64,000 nt of DNA from Arthonia radiata (taxonomy: Eukaryota; Ascomycota; Arthoniomycetes; Arthoniales; Arthoniaceae), in contig PSQN01000011.1 in NCBI GenBank assembly GCA_002989075.1, positions 711,131 through 775,130 of the forward strand. Direction: 5' to 3'. A program made the translations under genes and the position numbers. Below, in pieces: positions 13,129-24,844 of the stretch. How positions within the stretch are numbered: the first letter of the stretch is position 1; each line of letters starts with the position of its first letter. The notes beneath the pieces were generated by a model. It did no database searches and was not told the DNA's origin. It saw nothing but the letters and a program-made list of their open reading frames with translations.

Positions 13129-14223
13129 ATGTCGGGTTTCAACCCCGTCAACAAACCCGCTGCTGGAGCGAGCTCTCCTGAAGCGCCAACTCGCCGCTCA
13201 ACTCGCGGCATTGAGGACCCTGAAGCCGCTGTTGATCCTGAAGCTCTTCTTCGTGACGCCCGCAAGAAGAAAGCTCCCAAGGTTGCTTCACCAATTCCTG
13301 AATCATCTGCGGCTTCTCCTGTTCCACGCTCTCCCGAACTAGGTAGCGTGTCTCTGACTCCTGCGACTCCTCGTAAGTCTCCTATCTCTCATTGCTTTGT
13401 CCTAGTCTGACTGTTAGCATTCTAGCTCGTCGAAAGCGTCACGTCCGTAAAGACGACTCCGACGATGACGAGATCGTCCGTTCTCCCTATCACCGCGGCA
13501 CTGCTTATGAGCCCGAGTCGCCTGCGAAGTCTCGCCGGTCTGCCTCCTCGAATCCCGCTTTTCGCGCCGTGCCTGCGTCAATCCAGCCTCAGCCAGAGGC
13601 TTACGTCCCAGTGTGCTGCCGTTGCATGAAGGCCTTGTTTGGCGACATGGCTGCACGTGGTGGTCCTTCCGCGAACTCCGATTTCAAGCATCACGAGGAC
13701 TGGACCTGCGAGTGGCCCAAGGGGCAGTACGCCAAGTGTGCTCGCTGTGCTAGTGTTGGGAGGTCAGGAGACAAGTGTGAGATGGTAAGTCTGATACCCC
13801 CCCGTCTTGGGTACTAATTGACCCTATATTGATATGTGCTAGGTCCCCGCTCGGTAGAGACGTGCCTGCAACCTCCTCGTGCGCGCCAACTTCTTCTTGA
13901 CCTCTGGCGAGGACGTCTGGGATGACGAAGAGTCTTTCCGCGACGACTATCTTACTCTGCTTCGCGCCTTTTGCGTTCAGCTGCAGGCCTGGCAGCGCGG
14001 TCTGGGCACCAAGTCGGTCGAGCAGGCCGATACTGACGATTTCGAGCGCATCAAGGCGCTACGCCAGAGCTTCGATTCTGGTATGGGGTTGTACGGCCCT
14101 CAGCCGCCTGCGAATGAGGCTCCTCACGAGCTGGCTATGGCAGGTCTGGTTGATTGGATTCGGGACCGCGTTGACGGTGGTCGCGGCTGGGTCAAACAGT
14201 ATTATACCGCCGATCCGTACTAA
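13129..14223 (+). pseudogene. Antisense cysteine-rich accessory gene of the inner Gypsy element
   Basis: On the strand opposite to pol, between the chromodomain end and the 3' LTR. Starts at ATG 13129; two introns are well supported (13373-13425, and 13785-13842 with branch TACTAAT). The predicted protein has a Ser/Pro/Ala-rich disordered N terminus, a cysteine cluster (VCCRCMKALFG, then TCEW, CARC and KCE) that looks metal-binding, and an acidic helical C terminus ending WVKQYYTADPY. Function unknown. Introns show that it is expressed from its own plus-strand transcript rather than from the genomic RNA (inference). About one break. Confidence 0.65.
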
Positions 14224-14504
14224 CTTCGGTGCCAGTTCGGGTAGTCTTTTCGTGGTTTTCTGCCTTTTGTTTGGCTGGGGTTTGGTCTGTGTGAGTGGTT
14301 TTCCTTGGCTTATCGGAATTGTTCTGCATTTCTTCCTGTACAAGTCTCATTTCAGCTTTCTCATGGCTTGAGCTTCACAATCATGTATAAATAGTCTTGG
14401 GGTTTGATACTACACCAATTCTATGTTCTAAACTGTACTCGAGGTATTCCGCCTTCTATTCGGCGTCACATCGTAGGCTAATCGCGTAGGCTTGTAGCCC
14501 TTTC

Positions 14505-17500
14505 TTATCCGCGTTGCCTAGTTCGTCTCAGACGCTTGCCTCTCGGCTCAGCGTCTTCACGCTTCTCAAATTTCTTGAGGGCGTCAGAGTCTTCAAGATG
14601 TGCCCGCGGCTCCATCGTGTTATTTGCCTCCGACCACCCCTGCCACTTGGTCCAATACTGGTCTTTGTTCTTGACCTTAAAGCGGATCGCCTCAACGAGC
14701 CATTCTTCACCACCATCGACTTCGACCGGACCAGGCGGTTCCGTGACGGGCCGACGGCGATATGGCTCCAGTAAGGAAACGTGGAAGACAGAGTGGATGC
14801 GGTAGGAGTTTGGCAGTGCCAGCTGGTAAGCTTGTTTGCCTACTTTCTTAAGGATCCTGAATGGTCCTAAGCTTCGATCGTCGAGCTTCTTTATTGGCCT
14901 CTTTGTCTTAAGGTTCTTTGACGACAGCAGCACTAAGTAACCCACTGCATAGTGTTTTGGTGTGTGCTTGGTGTTGTACCATTCTGTCTGCAGACGCTGA
15001 GCTTTCTCTAGCTGCTGCTTAATTTCTTGTTAGCGGAGAAGGCGTTCTTCTATATGCTTAACTGCAATAGGATGTTCTGGCCTAGGCTGCCTCTCCCCTT
15101 GACGGGAGGTGTCCTCGCCGACAGGAAGGTCGTCCGGCTTGACCACGGTGTGGTGCCGATCCGGCGGCGGCGCGCCGTCTGGTACGTCTGCAACGCGACC
15201 GAACGCGCATTCAATCGGCGAAATTTTCGTCGATGAATGAACTTTTGAATTGTACGCAAAAGCAGCTTCTTCCAGATACTCATGCCAGTAATCTTGATCC
15301 AAAGAGATGTAGATACGCAGGTAGTTTTCAAGCTCCTGGTTTTGGCGCTCGGTTTGGCCATCAGTTTGAGGGTGAAAAGCTGTGCTCAACCTTCGTTTTA
15401 CGGCCAAATGCTGGCAGAAGGTGCTCCAATATGAGCTAGTGAACACAGATCCTCTGTCAGACAAGAGGCTACTCGGGAATCCCGACGTTTTCGCCAAGTG
15501 TTTGTAAAGCACTTCAGCCAGCTCAATAGCATCCATAGTTTCACTAACTAGAATATAGGTAACAAACTTAGAGAAGCGGTATACGACCACGAGGATTGAA
15601 TCAACAATGTCCCCGTTCTTTAAAAGAACAATCGGTAGTTTGACAACAAAGTCAAAGGATAGGTCCTCAAAGGGGCCAATCGGGACCGGCATCGCCGCCA
15701 TTTCGCCGTATGGCTTATGCCTCTTTACGGCTGTCCGTTGGCATATGTTACATTCAGCAACAAAGTTCTTGATATACGTTGCCATCTTTTCCCACGCATA
15801 TTTGCGTCTCAGGATTTCGAGGGTCTTCTCGACCTTAAAGTGGCCAGCAAGCTTATAATAATGATTTCTGCTTATGATTTAAAGCTTCAACGCAGGGCAT
15901 TCTAGTATCCAGATTTTGCCACCTTGGCGCAACAACCCGTGGCTGTCGACTGACCATTCTGCGTGCTTTGGAGACTCGGAGTTCGAGTCGGGCCCTGTCG
16001 GGGCATCTGAGTCGATTCGACTCGCACGGCGCTTTCTCGTGCCGGCTTGACGGCGATCCGTTGCCGTTTTGTCACTCTGCTGACCTTCAGTCCCAGCCAA
16101 TGATTTCAACTCCGATACTTTCTGCTTCACAAAGGCGTCCCTCTGCTGGGCTTCGAGGATAAGGGTCGCGAGACCCCGAGGAGTATCATTGTAAGCTGTT
16201 TCGAGAGCGGTAGCTGCAACTACCTCAACTCGTGATACGAGAGCTACCGGAAAAGGCTCTGCATCAGCAGGGGAAGACGGACGCGTTTCTCGCTCCTGGG
16301 CGTCCTGCATGAGGTCTGTATCTGACTCCGATCTGCCCCCGATTTGGGCCACAGTCGCGTCCGGGGTTTCAGGTCGGTGGCCAAACCGCTGACAGTGTTC
16401 AAACTGATTTTCAAGCAATGTGATTGAGGCAGCAATCACACCTTCTTCTGGGCTAGGGGGCTCTTCCCCAGCACCAGGCAAAGCAGCACCTCTCCTGAGC
16501 TTCTGCTGCAGGCTCGGCAACATCTCGTTGGCGTTGTCTTCCTTTGCTCCACGCAAATTCTCGTAATCTGGACGGCGCGACGGCGCGTCTGCTGGGTTCT
16601 TGCTACCCACACGGTATAGTATTTCAAAGTCAAATGCTGACAGGTCTTCTGCCCAGCGCGCCTGTCGGCGAGACAATACTTTCGTTGTCATGAAATACCG
16701 CAGATTATTGTGGTCTGTCACGACCTTTACTAAGTGCTGTGCACCAATGAGGTAATGGCGCCAGTGCTTGAAGCTGGCCTATATTGCTATGAGCTCTTTG
16801 TCATAGGTATTATATCTTAGCTCAGCGTCTACGAATTTCTTCGAAAAGAACGCTACCGGATGCAGGTGTGTGTCCGCCTTGTTATCGGTGCCAGTCCGGG
16901 CGGTGTCCGCCACATCTAGTGTAGGCAAGCCTAAGTTGATGTTCAACGGCAATGGCAATCGGCCATCTCCCCTCAGCTGAAGTAAGATGCCTGCCATTGC
17001 AAAGTCTGATGCGTCAGTCATCAAAACGATCGACAGTGCCGGGTCAAAGTGCGTCAGCACTGGTGCATTCATGAAGGCTTGCTTCAGCGCTTCAAAAGCT
17101 TCTTGTTGGGCTTTGCCCCAGACGAACTTGACGTCTTTCGTCAGTGCGTTCATTGGCGCTACGATGCGGCTAAATCCGTAGATAAATCGCCGGTAGAAGT
17201 TTGCGAATCCCAGGAAGGACAGGATCTGCTTTGCGGTGGTGGGGACTGGCCATTCGGCTATAGTCTGCACCCTTTTCGGGTCCATTTCGACACCATCGAC
17301 TCCTACGGTGAACCCTAGGAAAGAAACCTTGGTGGTGTGAAATTGACACTTGGACAGCTTTGCAAATAAACCTCATTCACAGAGCCTTCGCAGGACTTCT
17401 TTGACATGGCCTTCATGGCTTTCCTCGTCTTCAGAGAAAATCAAGATATCGTCCATATAAACGATACACACGGTATCAACAAGATTGCCCATGGCTTTGT

Positions 17501-18719
17501 GGATATATGCCTGGAACGTAGCAGGGGCGTTTGCTAGTCCAAAAGGCATCACCAGGTATTCATAGTGCCCGTATCGGGTACGAAACGCCGTCTTCCACTC
17601 ATCCCCTTTGCGGATGCGGATACGGTGATAGGCATCGCGAAGATCAAGCTTCGTAAACACCTTCGAGCCTTGCAGGCGATCAAGAATCTCAGAGACTAGC
17701 GGCAATGCGTAGCGATTCTTTACAGTCACATTGTTCAAACCGCGGTAGTCAACACACAGTCTCAACGATCCGTCTGCCTTGGGCACGAACAGGACTGGGG
17801 CACCCGCCGGACTGGTGGAGGGTTGTATCTACCCTTTCTTGATCATAGCATCCAGGTACTCCCGGAGCGTCTTCAGCTCATCCTGCGATGCAGGGTAGAT
17901 TGGCTTATGCGGAGGTTCCGTGCCATCCTTGAGCTCGATCTCATGAGTGTGCTCACCAAGCGGCGCAAGCTCACTCGACAGTTCTTCAGAAAAGACATCT
18001 TTATATTCAGCGTACTGAGGAGGAAGCTCATCTCGCTTCTCTACTTTCTCAGGCTCGCCATCCGGGGTCCGGTCTGGCGGCGAACTGACGTCTGATAGGA
18101 CCGCTATTTGATACTTATAACGTCCATCCGCTCCCATCTGCGGGATCGCGGAGTAGCACTGTTCGCCTCTTTGCAAACATGCTAAAATTACGTCTTCATT
18201 GACGATCTCAACAGATTCAGCTCCTGCCACCCGTTCTTCGGGCGCAGGGAGGTTTCCCCAAGCGATTGTTCTCATCGCCCAGCTGATCCGGGGCTCAACT
18301 TGCTCAAGCCATGGGTATCCCAAGACGAGGCTGTATCCTACAAAGTTGGCCGAATATAGGCGGAGTTGGCAATGCCGTTTCTCCCCATACACGTCTCTCA
18401 CGGTTACATTCACGTTATACGCGCCGTAGAGCTGCAGCTTATTTTCATCAAGGAACTTGGCATGCGGGAGCTTTACTCCATGCGATTTTTGCCATCCTCT
18501 TTCAAGCACAATACGATGATCAATGAGGTTGATCTCTGCACCGGAATCTACCAGCGCGAGGACCTCTTGCGGCGACCTGCCCAGCTGTGCCGAGACTTCA
18601 ATTCGTCCTCGCCGTTGATCGACAGCCCCAAGCTTCAGGGACGCGAGGCTTACCCTCGGGGCCTGTCGTTTCCCCGCCCAACTGGCGTCGAATTGACACC
18701 GGTTTGGGGCGTAGTGCAT
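14505..18719 (-). pseudogene. pol of the inner Gypsy element
   Basis: Right to left: aspartic protease with ALVDSGAEINLID (about 18,540), reverse transcriptase with [11 protein letters not shown] (about 17,440) and [16 protein letters not shown], RNase H (about 16,680-17,100), integrase with a zinc-binding start and the core SDRGSVFTS and FHPQTDGQTER (15,030-15,785). A C-terminal chromodomain (YWTKWQGWSEANNTMEP) lies at about 14,600-14,680. Order and chromodomain identify a chromovirus. A few breaks. Confidence 0.9.
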
Positions 18720-19999
18720 TCAGTGGCATAATGCTCTTTCTGATTGCACGTAAAGCAGGTAATGTTTGCCTTACTGTATGTCGACCCTGGTTGCCCCTGT
18801 GCGGCAGAGCCATTGTCTCTTTGTCGGACCGGCAAGTTGCCTCGTCCTCGGTATGAACCGCCTCGTCCGCGGCCCGACCCCTGTGGGGATGCTCTGGCGT
18901 TATGACCGCCACGGTTTATACCCGATCCGCCACCGGAGCGATCTCGGTTTGTGTTGGTGTTGCGGGCGTCCCGCGATACACCACGATCAACATTCACATA
19001 TTGACGAACTTTCTTCAGAAGCTCGTTCGTGTCTTTGAGCAGATTCTCTAAGAGACCTTGCTCAATAAGCTTCGCCTTGATCAATGAAGGCAAGCGCGTG
19101 TAGTAGAATGCGGCCCGATTCGGGTCCGGCATCTTGCCACCTGGCAACTTGGTTTCTTCGTTCTGCAGAAAGCTCAGGAAGTCCTCGAGCTTCTGCGTCG
19201 AACTCTGCGTCGACGTAAAGAACTTTTCTGCGTTGGCTGCAGTAGCCGTGGCTGGGTCGACGATGCATTCCATTACCAATCCTTTGAAGTACGCCCACAC
19301 GTAGAGCGACGTCTTCTCTTTGTTCTCTTCGGCGTGAGTTCGCCACCTATCCGACAGGTCTCTGGGGAGTCCCTGGACGCACCAGGTAATGACACGAACG
19401 TCGTCGGGGTCCGACACGTTGGCCATCTGAAATCTTTCCTCAATGGTCTGAGTCCATCGAGTGCCCGCAGAGCCTATGGCTCTCTCGAGCTTGGGCGCCT
19501 CTTTCTTGAGGAGCTCGTTGATCTGGCTTTGAAGGCTTGAATCGCCCCGTAGCCGCTTGCTACCAGCCCCCGAATTGCGGGCGAACTGGAGCTCAACTTC
19601 GAGCATTCGCTTTTCGAGCTTGAGCTTCTAAATAGTGTGCTGCTGCTGCTGTGCTAGCAGTTCTTGTCTCAGCTTTCGTACCTCAACGCTTGAAGAGGCG
19701 CTAAAGAGGGATTCTTCGCGGTCAGAGCCTTGGTGGGCCCCTTCGTCGTCGTCATTGTTTTGGTTTAGACCATCGTCCTTCCCAGTTCGCGATCTGCTCG
19801 GCGTCTGTTCGCCGGCTTGTAAGCCCTCTTGCTCATCGTCGTCGCCGGATCCTATATAAGGGTCCTGGTCTTCTTCGGCGTTGGCCATATTTTGCCACGC
19901 TCTGTATTCTGCTTGTGCGGCGGATATAAAGCGACCACCGTCGCGTGCTTGGTTCCTTGCTCGTTCTCTTCGAATACGGTACTTGCCAGCACCGGCCAT
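18650..19999 (-). pseudogene. gag of the inner Gypsy element
   Basis: Starts at ATG 19999 with a basic N terminus, an acidic Asp/Glu-rich stretch and a Gln-rich run. A capsid-like helical region follows, and a Gly/Arg-rich segment with a CCHC zinc knuckle (ITCFTCNQKEHYATEC, around 18,730-18,780) lies at the end. It overlaps the start of pol by a short stretch. Broken or nearly whole. Confidence 0.8.
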
Positions 20000-20138
20000 C
20001 AATTAATTTTGATATTATTCATTTCAACGTGTGTGTGGAGTCTCGGCTATACTCGATTATGCCGGGTTGACCCCTGAGCGACGTCGATAAGGTGCCTGAC
20101 TGCCGGCCGCCCCCCTCGTGGGTTTAGAATAATTAGGA

Positions 20139-20334
20139 TGTGATCTGGGTGTAGGGCAGGGAGCAGTCAGGTAGCAAAAAGGGCCCAGATAGGCCCTACT
20201 GGTGTTCAAGCTAATTATTGAGGAGACCAGAAAGGGATGCGTCCACTGGAGGGAAGATATCCTCCAAGGATCGCAGCCTTCCCAAATAGGCAACATTCCG
20301 TCCCAATTCGCCATCGGGACGTCCATGCATCACA
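20139..20334 (-). repeat. 5' LTR of the inner Gypsy element
   Basis: 196 bp, TG...CA ends, flanked outside by ATAAC. I could not recognise a tRNA-complementary primer site next to it. Confidence 0.95.
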
Positions 20335-22860
20335 ATAACCTAATTTGTATGCGGAAAGGCGAAGAGTAGAAAACAGCCTTCTGCACCAGATACGGACTTT
20401 TCGAGTATTGCGTTATACCCTTTAGGCTAATAAACGCACTAGCATCATTTTAGAAACTAATTAACAATACACTTAGCGATTACTTAGATATATTTATAAC
20501 TGCTTATCTAAACGATATCCTAATATACAGCTGTATACTAGAAGAACATAAGAAACATATTAAGAAGGTATTAGAAAGATTAGCGCGTACCGATTTACGA
20601 ATCAATATTAAGAAAACCCAGTTTTACCAACAATCCGTCGAATTTCTTAGATTTATAATTACCGAGTATAGTCTCTAAATAGAAGATTCGAAGATCTAAT
20701 CTGTTCTAACCTAATCTATACTAAAGAATATAAAATAACTACAACAGTTTCTTAGTTTTGTTAATTACTACAGACGATAGATATTTAACTTTAGCCGAAT
20801 TATAGCACCGCTGTCTTAATAAACGAAACAATCGATAGGATTCTCCTAAACGCAAAAAAAACAATCAGCATTTAAAAAGCTTAAGGAAGCTTTTAAGATT
20901 GGGCCTGTACTAGCGATATTTAACCCTAACCTACCGATTATTATAGAAACAGACGCGTTAGACTATGCAATTGAAGTATATATAAGTTAAAACAATAAGG
21001 AAGGGAAGCTTAGACCAGTAGCTTTCTACTCAAGAAAAATGTTACCTATAGAACAGAACTATAATATTTACGATAAAGAGCTTTTAGCTATTATAGCAGC
21101 ATTCGAAATATAGCGAGCTTACCTAGAAGGAGCGAACTATACGATTATAGTATATACGGACTATAAAAACCTAACTTACTTTACAACAACAAAGAAGCTT
21201 AATTATAGACAAGTTAGATAGTTAGAAACTATAGCTTTATACGACTTTATTATTATCTACAAGAAAGGTTCCGAGAACGACAGAGCTGACGCTCTAAGTC
21301 GACGACCAGATTACCTTAATAACAAGAAACACGTTAAGCACGCAATATTCCGAGAACAAAATAATAAGATTAGATACAATCAATTGGCTATAACAACCGA
21401 GTTTGTTATTAAACCAGACAACCGAATTACAGACATTCTAAACGACCCTGAGACCTATTAGGAAAACGAGAAACGAAACCTAGAATTAACTAAGAACAAC
21501 AGAGGCTATTACGAATTTTAAGGCAAAATCTACGTCCCGAGGAATCTAATCCGAAACATTATTAGTAACTTCTACGATAACCTAACTAAAGGACACAAAG
21601 GTATTGAGAATACTATAGAGAAGATTACAAGAACCTATTACATCCCGAGAATCTAACACTACGTCGAGAATTATATTCAAGAATACGATATATACGCAAG
21701 AACTAAATACCCAAGGCATTTACTATACAATAAACTACAACCACTAAAAATACCCGAGAGACTATAGCATACAGTATTACTAGACTTTATAACTAAACTC
21801 CCAATATCCGAGGATCTACTTACAGAAGTAGCCTACGACGCTATCTTCGTTATATACGATAAACTAACAAAGTACGTATACTTCGTGCCTTACAGGGAAG
21901 CCAGCAACTCAGAACAACTAGCGTATACCTTCCTACAGATTATCTTAGCTAACTATAGTCAACCGCAAAAAATCGTCTTAGACAGAGATCAGAAATTCGT
22001 CTTACGATTCTAAACATCTCTAATGCAACAACTAAAGACTAAACAGAAAATATCGACATCGTTTTACCCGCAAACAGACAGACAAACAGAACGAACGAAT
22101 TAAACGCTAGAGCAGTATCTCTGGGCGTATATCAACTATTAGTAGAACGACTAAGTATAGTTACTACTAGTAGCGCAAGCAGCGTACAACGACACAAAAA
22201 ACGATATAACTAAGACAACCCTATTCTACGCCTTATATAGCTACTACCCTCTTTAGAGAAGACAACTGTACAATACAACCAAAAACGAGGCAGCTACACG
22301 AATAGCTATAAGCATAAAAACCCTGCATCAGCAGTTAAAGTCTAACAGCGAGTTTATTAACGAACAAACAAGACAATAGTATAATAAATTAAGAACTACC
22401 CTAAATACAAGCATAAAAGAGGAGGAAAGAGCTTACTTGCTTATAAGAAACTTAAAAACTATTAGACTAAGCAAGAAACTCGACTATACTAAGACAGAAC
22501 CGTTTAAAATTGTACAGCAATTAGAACCTATAACATTTAAACTAGAACTCTTAAAGATAATAAGAATATATTCTGTATTCTATATAGCGCTGTTAAAACT
22601 AGCCTACTCCTAAGAAGCAGAACGACCCAACCCAGAAATCCTTTCTAATAACTAAGAACCCGAGTATAAGGTTAAAACGATTCGCGCCCACAGACAATAT
22701 CAAGGTAAACGACAGTATCTTATAAAATAGAGAGGATATCCTAAACATAAAAATTAATAGGAACCAGAACAAAACCTAACTAACTACAAAGACACTATTC
22801 AACGATATTAGAACCAGAATATTAATCGGTTATAGCAGTACTAATACCCTAATCTACTAT
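20335..22860 (+). pseudogene. Rest of reverse transcriptase, RNase H, integrase and chromodomain, outer Gypsy element (broken)
   Basis: After the second ATAAC the reverse transcriptase continues, followed by RNase H (about 20,930-21,310), the integrase zinc-binding region and core (about 21,560-22,270) and a C-terminal chromodomain (about 22,670-22,830). The chromodomain makes this a chromovirus. Many breaks. Confidence 0.8.
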
Positions 22861-22899
22861 CTAGTGTACCTCGCCGGCACTCAGATTACCTTCAAACGA

Positions 22900-23485
22900 A
22901 CTAGTCCACCACGTTATAGGACCACTACCCAACACCGGGTAGGGGTTACTTTAAAAGTCAACGGATAACCCGCTTGGACATTTAAATATATTACTACTAG
23001 CCATTAACGCAGCAAACTCTTCTTACTCTAACAATTTATTCTGAGCTAACTTCGCTGCTGCCCGCGCACAAGTCTTCTTAACCTTCTCTTTTAACTTCCG
23101 GACCTTAGATCGGTTACGCTGCATAGCCGCAACCAACGCTGCTGCCTAAGCCTTTAACGCACGTAGTTAGCTCTTCGCACGCTAAAGAGCAGCCGACTAA
23201 GAGAAGTATTAAAAATAAACCGAACGCGCTGTAATTAAGTCAGTTCCAGTTACCGCAAAAGGACACGAACAAGGCATACTATCTGTCATTAACACCCGTA
23301 AATTATAACTCTTCCTATCCCGAGTACATACTAAACACGTTGCCTTCCCGAACTGAACCACACACCTTTCCTTAGTCGACACACATCTAAAACAAGGAGG
23401 CATTTTAATACCGCAGGCTTCAATTAATAGGTATTAGCTGTACTTTTTGTTAGGACCCGCAGCAACGGACTTTATGCGAGGCATA
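22900..23485 (-). pseudogene. Antisense cysteine-rich accessory gene of the outer Gypsy element (broken)
   Basis: Between pol and the 3' LTR, on the strand opposite to pol, an open stretch with few breaks encodes PPCFRCVSTKERC followed by ATCLVC, a C-x2-C-x6-C-x8-C-x2-C pattern that looks metal-binding. A Lys/Arg-rich, probably coiled-coil tail (NRSKVRKLKEKVKK) follows. It has no role in the standard retrotransposon cycle that I can name. The inner Gypsy element has a gene of similar layout in the same place. Confidence 0.55.
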
Positions 23486-23572
23486 GCGACTTACGGATTA
23501 GTTATAAAAGGAGGGACGAAACGCAACTTATAGGTATTTAAAAGGCTAAGGGTCAATCGAGGACAATTTAAC

Positions 23573-23589
23573 TAGAAGAGGAGGAATTG
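23573..23589 (+). other. Polypurine tract of the outer Gypsy element
   Basis: AGAAGAGGAGGAAT-type purine run directly before the 3' LTR, the expected plus-strand priming site. Confidence 0.7.
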
Positions 23590-24061
23590 TGTTACGGGCA
23601 CCAGCCCTAGACGGCCTAGCGTATACCTAAGTATTAACTACCGCCAGTTATCTCAGCTCTACTAGCATTATTTCCGACTAAGCCTATAAACCCGCCGTAG
23701 GCATTATCGAACAAGACGGCTATAAGAGCTTATATTCCTTACAAACCCGATATAAGCATTGTCGAGATTAACGGACATAGAGGGACTTCCCTATGTACCT
23801 TAGACTATATAGCTAGACTAATGGCCGATCCTAGGATAGACTTTAGTCTATTAACTTAACATCTAAATATAAGTTTCTTAACTCTATTTAAGTAACGTGC
23901 TTTACCTTCTAACTATCTTCGTTAAGCTCCTCTCTTCTTCTATAATCTGTCTCGCCTCTCCTGCCTTTTAGTCTCTAGCACACAAGACACCCACCACCAA
24001 GGTCGACAAGCACACAAGGCAAGTAAGCCTTAGCTCGGTCCTTCCAGCGACCGGCGTTACA
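23590..24061 (+). repeat. 3' LTR of the outer Gypsy element
   Basis: 472-bp partner of 8895-9366, followed directly by the target duplication AAGAG. Confidence 0.92.
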
Positions 24062-24066
24062 AAGAG

Positions 24067-24844
24067 GTAAGATTTAATATTGCTTATAAGTATAATTCTA
24101 TATATTTTAAGCGGTAAGGTAGCTGCTAACAATAATAGCTATATTTATAGATAGATACCGTAGAATTATTTACTTAGTTTTGCTATTTAATTAATCTTAT
24201 AATTAGTATTGAGTCTTCTCTTCGTAGTATTCCTTTTCTTTCTCTTGTTCTAGCTTAAAAGTCTTGTATAGAATAAAGACTCTAAGACCTGTAGCGCTTA
24301 AAACATTATTAACTTTAATATAAAAGCATAGAAAGTTATTTAGAGACTTTATATACTACTAAGGGGCTCTATTAGAGTAGTAGAAAAAGAACAAATTATT
24401 AGTGTTTATAGTAAAAATTACGTTTAATAAAGGTAAAGATAAATATAGTTTAAGTTTAATTTAAAGCGGGCGAGTATCTACAATAGTACTTAATTTTGCT
24501 ATTTATTAGTCTAGCTTATAAGGCCTTTAGCTTAATTAATACTCGAGCGTCGCTTCGACTGCCCGGAGGCGAGTTCGAACGACGTCGGTAAGGTAGATCT
24601 AAAGGTCCAATTCTTAAGGAGATTGTGCTCTGGGGGTAAAGAGGCAAGCTGGTAATGTTAGAATAACGTTTGAATCTTAATATCTTACCGTTGAGCTATG
24701 CTATCGATAGTAATAGTATTACCTTCTGAGCGGTAAAGAGCAACTTTGGGTCGACGACGATAGTAACGCCGCTGATGGTTGGAATTCGATCAAAAATTGA
24801 TTGTGATAACTCTTTGCTGCGTTGAAGCTGCCGGGCTTATAACC
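24067..24844 (-). pseudogene. Copia 5' leader and start of gag, separated from the rest by the Gypsy insertion
   Basis: Continuation of the Copia body on the far side of the inserted Gypsy. It begins directly after the second copy of AAGAG and ends at the primer binding site next to the 5' LTR. AT-rich and heavily mutated. Two tRNA-like words occur here but do not fold into a tRNA. Confidence 0.65.
24831..24844 (-). other. Copia primer binding site, half initiator-tRNA type
   Basis: Directly downstream of the 5' LTR the minus strand reads GGTTATAAGCCCGG. This nearly complements the anticodon-arm region (CGGGCUCAUAACC) of eukaryotic initiator methionine tRNA. Priming from an internally cut initiator tRNA is known for Copia elements. 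The position next to the LTR edge supports both the LTR limits and the minus orientation. Confidence 0.65.

Larger units (their letters stand above)
12324..20334 (-). mobile_element. Young Ty3/Gypsy chromovirus inserted in the outer Gypsy reverse transcriptase
   Basis: 8,011 bp, with 196-bp LTRs (12324-12519 and 20139-20334; TGTGATC to CATCACA) and a perfect target duplication ATAAC (12319-12323 and 20335-20339). The element reads on the minus strand. The LTRs differ at three positions, all transitions, and base composition is normal, in sharp contrast to its host, so it is the youngest of the nest. It carries gag, pol with protease, reverse transcriptase, RNase H, integrase and chromodomain, and a plus-strand accessory gene. 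It is nearly whole but broken, with roughly half a dozen breaks in gag-pol (some frame changes may be the element's natural gag/pol arrangement). Confidence 0.95.
8895..24061 (+). mobile_element. Ty3/Gypsy chromovirus inserted in the Copia element, broken
   Basis: Delimited by 472-bp LTRs (8895-9366 and 23590-24061), TGTTAC to GTTACA, and flanked by a perfect 5-bp target duplication AAGAG (8890-8894 and 24062-24066). About 7.15 kb without the inner insertion. Parts on the plus strand: gag, protease, reverse transcriptase, RNase H, integrase, chromodomain; plus an antisense cysteine-rich gene near the 3' LTR. The body is AT-rich with dozens of breaks, all consistent with RIP. Intermediate in age: younger than the Copia it sits in, older than the element in its reverse transcriptase. 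Confidence 0.93.

Noticed and set aside
24535-24600. tRNA-like words (an A-box-like TAGCTTAATTA and a B-box-like GAGTTCGAAC)
   Set aside because: Spacing and stems do not give a cloverleaf; the sequence lies inside the mutated Copia leader.
24665-24715. Minus-strand TAGCTCAACGGTA ... GATTCAAAC, resembling tRNA promoter boxes
   Set aside because: The boxes are too close together for a tRNA and no acceptor stem pairs.
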